This document shows positions 34,162-44,453 of a DNA stretch of 64,000 nucleotides, piece after piece (the stretch's first letter is position 1; the number at the start of each line of letters is the position of its first letter). This DNA comes from Lytechinus variegatus. Lineage: Eukaryota > Echinodermata > Echinoidea > Temnopleuroida > Toxopneustidae. Below the pieces are notes generated by a model, which searched no databases, was not told the origin of the DNA, and saw nothing but the letters and a program-made list of their open reading frames with translations. A program made the position numbers and the translations under genes. The stretch is from contig NC_054757.1 of the NCBI RefSeq assembly GCF_018143015.1, positions 3,148,001 through 3,212,000 of the forward strand, read 5' to 3'.

Positions 34162-36418
34162 ATGGATGCGCATTTAAGGAAACGAAAATCCCAGGATGGA
34201 AGTGATTTCTCAAAGTCAGGAGAGGGAATTATGATACCGGTACTGACAATGAGAGTGACGGTGTCAATGCCAATACAGAGCAACAGGATCGCCCAACTAC
34301 ATCTACTAGGCCTAGTAGTACTGACACTGCTACGAGCGGTCCTTCAAGTTCTTCATCGACTTCTTCGTTGTCGTTCTACAGCTCAACTAAAAAGAAAAAA
34401 TACGAAACTAAGTTTTCTGATGGATGGCTTCAAAACCCCCTTTTTTCAGAATGGCTTGAAAAGAGGAAAGAGCAAGGCAGTGGTAAGTTTGTGCCTTACT
34501 GTAAGCTGTGCAGAGTAAACTGTAGTTTAAGGAAAACAGCTTTGATTAGACACTTGGATAGTAAAGGACATCAACAAGTTGTAAAAATGAATGATGATCT
34601 AAAAAAAAACACAATCAGGAATCCATCATTTCTTCCAGTCGTCCTTATCATCAACTGCTAAAATGGAAATAAAGATCTGTAGTTTCATTGCTGAACATAA
34701 TCTCTCTTTCCATTTCCGATGACCTCCTGGCATTTTTGAAGAGTTTGTTCCCATCTGATGAGACATTAAAACGTGTAACACTTGGTAAGCAGAAAGCTAC
34801 CAATATGGTGAGGCAGGTACTTGGGTTCTACTATATGAAAGAAGGAATTGCAAAATTGAGGACACACAAGTTCTCTTTAATCATAGATGAAACGACAGAT
34901 AAATCAACTACAAGTCAAATGGCAATTCTATTTTGATCATGAGACATTCCAGATGGCTACGGTATTCATAGATCTTGTAGACTTAAAAGATGGTAAGGCT
35001 AACTCTATTTATAATGCAGTGATTGAATCCTTGCATGAAAAAGGCATCCCGATGGACAATGTGATCCCCTTCTGCGCGGATACGTGTAATGTAATGTTCG
35101 GTGCCCACCATTCTGTAAGCCAGTTACTAAGAAGTAAGCACCCCTGGATTCTTCCTATCAAATGTTCATGTCATCTCATACACCTATGTGCATCACATGC
35201 CTGCTTGAAGTTGCCAAAATCCCTCGAAGATTTGTGTCGGAACATATACTCACATTTCCGTTTAAGTTCTCAGAGATGCGATGCACTGAGAGAGTTTCAG
35301 GAGTTTTTTTACCTTGATCCTCATAACATGTTGAGAGCTGGCCAGACAAGATGGCTTTCAATGAAGATGTGCGTAGACAGGATTTTGGAGCAATATGATG
35401 CATTAAAGGTCTATTTCCAAGGTCGATCACTAGAAGACCCAACACACACAAATGACTCGATTACCAATAGTCTGAACAATATGTTTACGTTAGCCTATCT
35501 TGAGTTCATGTCTTATAATCTTGGCAGATTGACATCTTTTAACAAACTTTTTCAGAGTGAAGTTCCTCTGCTCCAACACACACAAATGACTCGATTACCA
35601 ATAGTCTGAACAATATGTTTACGTTAGCCTATCTTGAGTTCATGTCTTATAATCTTGGCAGATTGACATCTTTTAACAAACTTTTTCAGAGTGAAGTTCC
35701 TCTGCTCCATGTTCTTAAACATGAAGTCACACAGTTGCATGTTGGTTTTTCTTCAGATTTTATGGAGCTGACATACGTCCGAGGTATTGATCCCCTGAAG
35801 CTGGGTGTAAATGCTGACGAACATCATGTTCCAATAGAAAAAGTGTACATTGGCATAAAGGCCTCAAGCACTTTAGGCAACATTACTTCTAATATTGGAA
35901 CAACCCACCAAGACGTTAAACTGTTCCAGAATCATTGCAAACAGTTCCTGCAAGAGTGTGTCATACAGATCCAGAAGAGATTTAGTAACATTGAGGAACT
36001 CGATTTCCTTTCATGTCTAGACCCAACAGTGGCCTACAATGTGGCTGAACCATCCCTTGCTCCATTGTTCCAGAAGCTTCCGTACCTGGAGAAGGTGGCA
36101 TCAGTTCAAGATGTAGATGATGAATGGAGAAAGCACTCCATCAACCCAGCTCTGAATGCTAGGATGTCTCCACATGAATATTGGAGAGAAGTTTTCACAA
36201 AGAAGGATCCTCAAGGAGAACAAGTGAACCCCAACCTCACCAAAGTGATAAGTGTTTTGTTTTCCTTCCCATTTTCCAATTCTTCTGTGGAAAGAATCTT
36301 CAGTCAACTAAAACTCATTAAAAATGACCACAGGACAAGACTGAAGCAAGAAAGTTTGCTTGCACTTTTACTCACCAAACTAACCAGAAGAAAGGGACCC
36401 AGCAAGCTGCCAAGTTGA
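34162..36418 (+). pseudogene. hAT transposase gene, broken by frameshifts and a duplication
   Basis: The degenerate coding sequence runs from ATG 34162 through several frames (34368-34661, 34688-34936, 34887-35609, 35615-36418). N-terminal acidic/Ser-Thr-rich leader, then a BED/C2H2-like finger (CKLCRVNCSLRKTALIRHL, GH). The catalytic region includes LIIDETTDKSTTSQMA, a typical hAT first-aspartate block, and CADTCNVMFG for the second. At the end is the hAT dimerisation motif (FPFSNSSVERIFSQLKLIK). Full-length relatives are 600-700 residues, so the coding body is nearly complete, but at least three frameshifts (about 34228, 34670, 34934) and a 133-bp duplication disable it. It resembles the ZBED/ZMYM-related hAT group. 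No inverted ends were identified. Confidence 0.88.
35440..35705 (+). repeat. 133-bp tandem duplication inside the hAT gene
   Basis: CACACACAAATGACTCGATT starts at 35445 and again 133 bp later, and the two copies are essentially identical to CTCTGCTC. 133 is not a multiple of three, so the frame ends in copy 2 at 35607-35609. The junction shares CCAACACACACAAATG, so the duplication probably arose through microhomology. Confidence 0.92.
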
Positions 36419-36795
36419 ATCCCTGCAAAGAGATGCTGCAGCTTCATTCCAGGATGAAGGCAAATGCAGATGACACAGAAGCTTGCGAACTCAGAAAAAA
36501 ATTAATCTCCCAGGCGTTCCAGTAAGTGGTAAGTAAAAACTTTGTACGATATTAATGGTAATACAAAATCAAGTTCTGTTTCAAATACATTAATGAATGA
36601 TGAATCTATTTAACAAAGTTCATGCATTTATTTCATTGCAACACTCACTAGTACGTTAATTGGTTCTATATAGCGCCACGTTTGTTTTTAAAAAGCACAT
36701 TTCAAATTTCAGGAAATAGTGCCGAATTACAGGAAATTTGAGAGCTCATTTCAGGAAGTAAAAGTTTAAGTTGTGGAAACACTGGGATAAGACAT

Positions 36796-39570
36796 ATGAT
36801 TCACGAGAATCAACAACCAAGGGCAGCATATGGCGGGCCCGTGTACCCGAAGCGGCTAGGGCACGATGTGTGGTGTGGACACGTAAGAATGGACAATGAA
36901 AAATGTTCGGTAGACCGGATGGGGAGAATGTGTGCCGCCAGCAAGCGGGCCTGTGTACCCGAAGCGGCTAGGGCACGATGCGTGGCGAAGACACTGAAGA
37001 ATGAACGATGCAAAAGGTTCTGTAGACCGGATGAGATGGAGAAAGGTTACATGGAAAAGGTACCTGTGGAGGAAAGAGATAGAGATGATGGTACACTGTG
37101 GTTCCTCCCTCACCATGGTGTCACTCATCCTCACAAGAAAAGGCTGAGAGTCGTATTTGATTGCTCGGCAGAATATGGAGGTTTCTGTATAAATTGGGAG
37201 CTGCTACAGGGGCCGGATTTAATTAACCAACTGTTTGGCATGTTAACTAGATTCAGACAGGACAGGGTAGCACTCATGGCAGATATAGAAGGGATGTTCT
37301 CGCAGATTCGAGTACCGAATAATGACAGGGATCTCATGCGATTTCTGTGGTGGGACCAGGGTGATATTCAGGATGAAAGTTCATGTGTTCGGCGCTGTGT
37401 CCTCACCATCATGTGCCAATTATTCATTGAAAAGAGCGGCAGTGGACCAAGCAGACAGATTCCCTGAAGAAGTTGTAAGAACAGTACATCAGAATTTTTA
37501 TGTAGATGACTGCCTGGGCTGTACCTCCAGTGTAGAAGAAGCCATTCAGCTGATGTCTGACCTAACACAAGTATGCCGAGGTGGAGGATTCCATTTGACT
37601 AAGTGGATTTGTAACCAACAAGAAGTGCTGGAATCGGTCCCATCAAGGGAAAGAGCGAAGAGCATCAGAGGGCTGGATCTGGATATTAAGAATAATGTGA
37701 CAGAAAGAGCTCTTGGAATTAAGTGGTCCACTGATGACGACACCATAGGTATGAAGGTCGACCTGAAGGATAGACCTTGCACAAGAAGAGGCATTTTATC
37801 CAAAGTTAGCTCGGTATACGATTCTATAGGATGTGCGTTTCCAGTGATATTGCCAGCAAAGCAGTTGCTCCAAGTACTGTGCCGATCTCAGCTAGGTTGG
37901 GACGAAGAGATCCCATTAGACATGTCTAAGAAGTGGCAGAAGTGGAAGGCGGAGTTACCCATGCTCTCGCAATTTTAGATGCTGTAAGCCTAGCAGTTTT
38001 GATGCAGAAGCAGTGACTTTACACCATTTTTGTGATACTAGTGAGAAAGGGTATGGGACAGTCTCCTATCTAAGATGGCAAAGAGAAGACGAGTTTTAGA
38101 TGAGCTTGGTAACAAGCAAAGCAAGGGTAGCACCACTATAGGAAGTCTCTATCCCAAGAATGGAACTCGCAGCAGCGACTCTAGAAGTCAGGATTAATCA
38201 CATGATCGGGGAAGAGCTACAATTTCCCATAGACCAAACATATTTCTGGACAGATAGTATATCAGTCTTAGGATATGTAACCAATCAAACAGCCAGATTT
38301 AAGACATTCGTCGCTAATAGAGTGGCAGTAATAAGGGACGGATCAGAACCACATCAATGGCGTTATTTGGGGTCATCAATGAATCCCGCCGACAGCTGTT
38401 CAAGAGGAGTCGAGGTTAGCAAGTTCCTTCAATGGAAAGCCTGGAAGGATTGACCAGAATTCCTGAAGAATCCAGACAATGAATGGATGAAGAAGCGTGA
38501 AGTGTTACCCGATGACATTACAGTGGAGCTGGAAGTTAAAGAAACATGCTTAGCAACAGAAGCAAACCAAGAATGTAATAATCCAACAAGAGAACTGGTG
38601 AACTCAGATTGGATCAGACAAAAAAGGGCAGTGTGCTGGTTCAGGAGATTATGGAGCAAAAGATGGCAAATCTACCTTCTGATCGAGTCAAACCTGATGA
38701 ACCTCCATTTACCACAGTTGGAATAGACTACTTCGGTCCTTTCGAGGTAAAGAGAGGGCAATCTTTAGTTAAAACATATGGAGTGATGTTCACATGACAG
38801 CTGACAGTCTAAAGCTAAGAGTCTAACCACAGACTGGTGCATCACAGCCATCAGGAGGTTTATTGCCAGGCGGGGAACAGTAAAAAATATGAGGTCTGAT
38901 AATGGAACAAATCAGATAGGAGTACAGAGAGAGCTTAAACGGGAAATCGATAACTGGAATCAAGTACAGATCAGCGACACTCTGTTGCAACGTAACATTC
39001 AGTGGACCTTTAATCCTCCAGGTGGTTCTCATCATAGTGGTGTTTGGGAGCACCAAATTCATACTGTCAGACAGTTGCTATTCAATCTGGTTAGGCAGCA
39101 AAGACTTGATGACAAAGGTTTACACACCTTGCTGTGTGAAGCTGAAGGTATCAGTAATGGAAGGCCTTTGACAAAGGCCTCAAATGACCCAAATGACTTG
39201 GAAGCATTAACGCCTAACCATTTGCTCCTGATGAAGTCTCAACCTGTACTACCTCCGACGCTTACAAGAGAGACTGATACTTACGCTAGAAGGAGATGGA
39301 GGCAGGTGCAATACTTGTCAGACATATTCTAGTGCAGATGGATGAAATAATATCTACCCCAACTACAGCAGAGGCAGAAGTGGGTGGAGCCTCAACGCAG
39401 CCTTCAAGTAGGTAACTTGGTGCTTGTTGTAGATCAGACCTTACCACAATACTCTTGGTTATTGGGACGTGTATGTGGATGATGGGGCTTAGTTCGCAGA
39501 GCCTAGGTGAAAACAAAGTTGGGTGTCTACTTAAGGCCAATTAGCGGGCTGTGTTTCATCTTAGGAGACA
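36796..39570 (+). pseudogene. BEL/Pao LTR retrotransposon pol remnant
   Basis: The order of domains fits Pao/BEL pol. The reverse transcriptase has RVVFDCSAEYGG, LLQGPDLINQLFG and DIEGMFSQIRVP. After a frameshift near 37375 come FGAVSSPSCANYSLKRAA and the catalytic FYVDD. The region at 37660-37975 fits the connection to RNase H (GILSKVSSVYDSIG). An RNase H-like part at 38160-38450 has WTDS and NPADSCSRG. The integrase part has VGIDYFGPF (38718-38745), DNGTN and the glycine-rich GGSHHSGVWE. The C-terminal barrel-like segment ([18 protein letters not shown]) ends near 39570. Frameshifts and stops near 37375, 37976, 38455, 38790 and 39330 interrupt it. Gag, protease and LTRs were not found. This is an inactive genomic fossil, not a complete element. 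Confidence 0.85.
36836..37050 (+). repeat. 112-bp imperfect tandem repeat at the 5' end of the BEL remnant
   Basis: GTGTACCCGAAGCGGCTAGG begins at 36841 and at 36953. Both are followed by diverged AGAATGxACxATG and TAGACCGGATG blocks. It is not part of any known pol domain and extends the first frame artificially. Confidence 0.8.
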
Positions 39571-40629
39571 TATAAATGGATAGTTATTGGGCGTTGATAA
39601 TTTAACAGATACAGGATTAGTTTTATATGAATTTGATGTGGTGTGAGCCTAGCCCCCGCCACAATTTGTTTCATCATTTCAATAAGCAACACTTTGATAT
39701 GTGAATGCCTTTAATAACAACCAGCAAGAAATATTTTGATGTTTTTCTTGAAGTGATCTATTTCTGCTTAAAGTGGTGCGAGCCTAGCGCCACCAAAAAA
39801 TTTGTAAGCATTTCAGTTACTTCAGTGAAATAAAATGCAGCACATTAATGTTAGACTTTGCCCTTTATGTGGTATGATATACAAGACATGTATACCAACG
39901 AAAGACAACATTCTCTTTTATTGAGTACAAACAGTTTTTTTTATAACTTTCACAATATTTCAGGGATGTGAGAATTCTGAACTTTTTTCATATTCAGAAG
40001 TCTTAAATTTACCACCAAATTTCATTTCGGAACCTCGTTTTGCAAATTGCATGCTTAGAAATGATTGTTTGTGTTTGTCTTGAAATATTTTCACACTGGT
40101 TCTCACACCTCTGCATATCTGCACTTTATGCATGTAAAAGTGTTTTTATATTTAAACGTAGTTAAAATCTTGGCAAAATTAGCTTGGAGAAATCATTATC
40201 ACCAGCACAGTTTTTACTTGTGAAGTTTTTGTTTATTTATCTCCGCAAGTGTTTAAAGCAATTAGCTTCTAGATGTGGTTGATATGTTTACATTAATTTT
40301 GCTAGTAGTTTTAGTTTAGTGAATTAGATTTATGCGATTATTTCATCTTCATGTGTTATAGTGGCAACTCAAATTAATGAGGTCTTTAAAACTACCTCCC
40401 ATTTTTGGCAAAATTTTGGTGCTAACATGTACTATACATGTATTTCAACACAAGAGTTAAAACTGTGGATTCATCATTCTTGTGTTTATGGGAGTGTTGT
40501 TTATTAAACCTCTTTAAACTGAGTTTCTGTTGAATGTTTTGTTTCTTGATCAATGATTTGTTAGTATTCAGGGGCATAGTGAGTAAAGTAATTTTAACAA
40601 ACTTGTTTTTATGAAAATTAAGGGGCCAG
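39571..40629. other. Downstream of BEL remnant; no gene
   Basis: Two similar words, GGTGTGAGCCTAGCCCCCGCCA (39640) and GGTGCGAGCCTAGCGCCACC (39774), suggest repeat remains, possibly former LTR sequence, but no LTR pair could be shown. The rest is AT-rich and non-coding. Confidence 0.4.
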
Positions 40630-42540
40630 AATTTTTTTTTCAAATATTTTATTTCTTCCTCTTAATATGATTTTACAATTTCAACTATCACAAAACAAGA
40701 CAGTCACAAATAAAGTACATGTATTGCATATAGAAAACAAAACAAATAAGAGCATATAAAATTCATATCAAAATTATCTCAAAACAAGACAACTACAATT
40801 TCTTCAAGACATTAACACGCAAATGTTTTTATGTCAAATGTTAAGACTTTTTTTTAAGTGCATAATATAAGAAAAACAAAACCCATAAAAGTACATAATA
40901 TAGAACAAAACTACCTCAATATTAATATCATGTCAATATCAAAGTTATGTCAAATCAAATAAACTTCTTTTTTTTCATGAAACTCTGATTTAAGAAGAAG
41001 GTTATACATGTATACCCCCCAAAACACATCCACACACACACACACACACACATGCAAACCCTCACGCACACATATCATACAACAGGTAGCACATCTGTTC
41101 CGGTCTGTCGATCTGTAACTTGTATCATTAAAAAAATAAATGGATAAAATAAAATAGAGTATCAATAAATGAAAAGTCAAAGAAATGCACCAATTTGTTC
41201 CCATTTTCTTAAGTGTACTCCCAAATTCCGTTTTCTTGGCTATATTATACTCTTCGTTTCTGTAAACTTTAAACATATCTGTTGTTTTTTAGTGACGGAA
41301 GATCACCCTTTTCTCTAGAATTGAAAATTATGTTTTAGCAAAAAGATTATAGTTTATTGCATGTATTCTCACACATTTACCAGATAAACCAATGAAAATT
41401 GTTTTCCAATCATCAATCCTAACTTCCTTTAAATGAAGCTTTTTGAAGACCTCCTTCCATAACTGTTTAACCTTTAAACAATCTAAAAATAAATGTTGGT
41501 ATGTTTTGACCTGTTGTTTACAAAAAGAACAAAAATTGTCTGACTTAAAACCAAATTGGAAATCTTCTCTTTTGTATACACTGCCCCATGTAATAGTTTG
41601 TACTGAAACTCCCTTTGTTTACTACATATCAAAGCATTTTTCAATCTTGTAAAGGTTTCTTTCAACTCCCCTATTCCAAGATCATATTCACAATGTCCAT
41701 CAAAAACTTTTAATGTGTCATGTTACTGAAATGTTACGGAAATGTTACTGTCATGTTACGGAATTTTTTTTTTGTTTTGAATAATATTTTATTTTCTTCC
41801 TCTTTCAAATCAATAAGTTTACAATCACAATTCATATAAATAAAGATTCTTTGCATGTATACAATCAATAAACAATCAAACAAATAAATATATCAATATC
41901 AATGAGATTACAAATGATTACAAATGAAATTAAACTGCCAAATTTCTCTTCTATAACAATGTGAAAAAAACCCATATCAAACGACAAAATAACAAAGAAG
42001 AAAAAAACTTTGTAAAGGATGACTTTTTTCCTGAATAGAATAGAAATAATCTCTTATGCACATAATAATTGTAGAAGAAATAAATTTTAAAAGGGATAAA
42101 AGATTATTTCAAAGGTTAATTAGAGGAAGATTATTATCATAAAACATCCCTACACACTCACCTAAACCCCCATACCCCCTCCCCCTCATCTCTCTCCCCA
42201 AACACTCACACAAGCTCGCTTCAACTCACCATCACCCACAGCCCCCCCCTTCCCCGTCACAGAACTCACACGCACATCTACACAGTATACACCCACACAC
42301 GATGCATCCTGCTCTGGTACAGCTATCTGTATTTGAACAAATAAACAACACAAACAACATGAAGCAACCAATACATCCATGGTATTAAGAAAGGTGTGCA
42401 TTGATTTGTTCCCATTTCCTCAAGTGCATCCCCAGCTTCCCTTTTTTAAACGCTATTTGATATTCCGTATCTCTATACTCTTTAACCAAATGTGTCACTT
42501 TCTGTACGGTTGGCAATATATGCCTGCTTTCTTGAACTAA
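40630..42540 (-). mobile_element. LINE remains, two partial copies of one 3' region
   Basis: Two stretches (about 40640-41280 and 41765-42500) share order and words, for example TTTGTTCCCATTTTCTTAAG at 41191 and TTTGTTCCCATTTCCTCAAG at 42402, TATTTTATTTTCTTCCTCTT near their starts, and CA-rich blocks. Between them is LINE coding sequence (41290-41720). The layout suggests two 5'-truncated insertions of the same LINE family on the minus strand. (CA)n at 41026-41051. Confidence 0.6.
41290..41720 (-). pseudogene. LINE ORF2 C-terminal zinc-binding region, frameshifted
   Basis: Minus-strand translation gives REFQYKLLHGAVYTKEK, then after a frameshift CSFCKQQVKTYQHLFLDC and LWKEVFKKLH. This CxxC...HLFxxC...LW pattern is the zinc-ribbon end of many LINE reverse-transcriptase proteins. 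Several stops and one frameshift; not functional. Confidence 0.7.
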
Positions 42541-42959
42541 AAATAATATACTTGATTAAGAATATAATACAGTTTATTACTGCCAAGAAGTGAGATAGCG
42601 CCATCTCTTGTTCAAACTTGTACGGGCTTAAAATTGACCAGGGGCAGTATTTTGTTATGAAAAAACATGTACAAGATGAGACCCGGCGAAGGCATACGAT
42701 TTTTCGACCTTCCGAATTTGACTCTCTTTCAATACTCTAATTGATTGATTCTGTGTATTTTTGGATCGATGGATGTTTAACAGAACCCTGCAGAATGACT
42801 AGAATTATAGATCATCAAACTAAATTTACTTAGTGAGGTTTCATCTTTGAAGTTTTGACATTTGTTGTGCCATGGGACGTTTGTGAATGTTGATCGCGCA
42901 AACTAGGGATTGGAACAATGGAGGGTACCAACGGAAGCGTGTGAAAGTGTCTGATACGA

Positions 42960-43291
42960 AGCATGAAAGTCTGGGTTTAAAGTGCACCTACAGGTCTAAA
43001 AATTGGTAAATTTAGGCAAATCACCTTTTAACTCTACAAATAATGGTTTAAAAGTACTAATATTAGGACCAGAGAAAAAGACCACCAAATAAAGAAGTTG
43101 CAGCCAAAACTGCGATTTTGGGGGGTTTTGGCGGCCATTTTGGATTTTTGCCCGGCACACTTTTTTCTCGGACCCAAGACAAAAAATATCGTCATTTCAT
43201 GTTGAGATACATTACAAGGAATAAATAAAAACTGTTGTCACATAAAAATGACCAAAAAAGTATTTTTGACCCACGTATAGCCCACTCCTAA
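42960..43291. mobile_element. TAGGAGTGGGCTATA element, right-end fragment
   Basis: Reverse complement of the right half of 62078-63154: GCGGCCATTTTGGAT, GGCACACTTTTTTCTCGG, TCATTTCATGTTGAGATACA, and the terminus TATAGCCCACTCCTA at 43277-43291. The left side is missing. Confidence 0.75.
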
Positions 43292-44114
43292 TAATATGCA
43301 AAAAACATGCACCAACTAACTCCTATTTCCCTTACTTGCAAATGAGAACAAAATTTCCAAATTTGGCAGTTAATTGACCTTTGGTAATTAAACATACATA
43401 AATTAAATTAATCATCATATAAACAGCAAGGGTGCCACTGTGAAGTCACTCTCCCATGGAACATGCCGTCAATTCCTATTCATCTGCTTTTTCTTCATGC
43501 TCCTTCCTAAATAAAGTGCAAAACAAAGAAACAAAGGGGGTAGAAGACCAATCACACAAACATCGAGTTGGATAATCTGTATTATACCTAACATATTAAG
43601 AGCAGGGTTGACAGGTAGTACAGGAGTGGGAAATACTACATGGTATATGATATTTAGGAAAATCATCATGACAAGAGTTCACAAAAACATGACAATTACA
43701 TCATTCTACCCCAATTTTTTTTTTTACAATACAATGACACTTTGATATCACTGAAATTAAAGATCTTAGTTGTTCTAATCTTTTTGGGCCATCCTTTATG
43801 ATGAACTTAAACTTACTCTTCACTGTCTGATTGCTAAAATATCGAGATTATTCCAGTTCTACAATGTAGCATTACGGCATGTCCCAGAAAAATAGCAATA
43901 AAGACATCAATTTTTACTTCTAAAATCTTGATTAAATAAAATTGTTATGCAGTTTGAAGTACATTACATGTTGAAACTAATTGGCAACTTGAAAAGCAAA
44001 AGTACTAGCTTACTTTACTCTCTTATCCTCATACTGCATTTTTTCGGTAAATATACTAGTTATGCGCATTAGATAGTTAGAAAATAATAATGACTTTTCA
44101 TAAATGTTTGGCTT
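43292..44114. other. 3' flank of the SAMD3-like gene
   Basis: No coding signal. Lies downstream of the stop codon at 44115 on the minus strand and so may include the 3' UTR. Confidence 0.4.
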
Positions 44115-44453
44115 TCAAATGCTAAGATTTGCTGAACTACAGACGAACCTTGAAAGAAATGACAGAAGCTCTCGAGCTGAGGCACCCATAGGAGGACCTG
44201 ATTTGATGCTGTACACCCCTTGCTGCAGATAATCCCACACAGCATGGCACTGCGGTTGGTAAGTTACGTCAAGGACAGACATTGCCTTAAAGCAGAAGTC
44301 CACTGCTTTCGTGAGGGTATTGAAACTCATTGATTTCCGCTCAACCATCACAAATGTTTGCACTGGATTTATCCGTGATCCAATGACGACGACAAATGGC
44401 TGTGGCCTACCGATCACTCCTGTTGTAGAGAAGCATTCCATGCCTGTTCCTTC
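44115..44453 (-). CDS. SAMD3-like last exon H
   Basis: Acceptor TTTAATGTAG; 112 codons and a stop at 44115-44117. Carries the most conserved part of the family: PFVVVIGSRINPVQTFVMVE, then KAVDFCFKAMSVLDV and AVWDYLQQGVYSI. A tail of about 25 residues (RELLSFLSRFVCSS) goes beyond the usual end of relatives. Confidence 0.9.
   Translation of the reverse strand, partial: EGTGMECFSTTGVIGRPQPFVVVIGSRINPVQTFVMVERKSMSFNTLTKAVDFCFKAMSVLDVTYQPQCHAVWDYLQQGVYSIKSGPPMGASARELLSFLSRFVCSSANLSI

Noticed and set aside
36796..37050. Novel N-terminal domain of the BEL protein
   Set aside because: The stretch is a 112-bp imperfect tandem repeat that is open in several frames, so coding is not supported.
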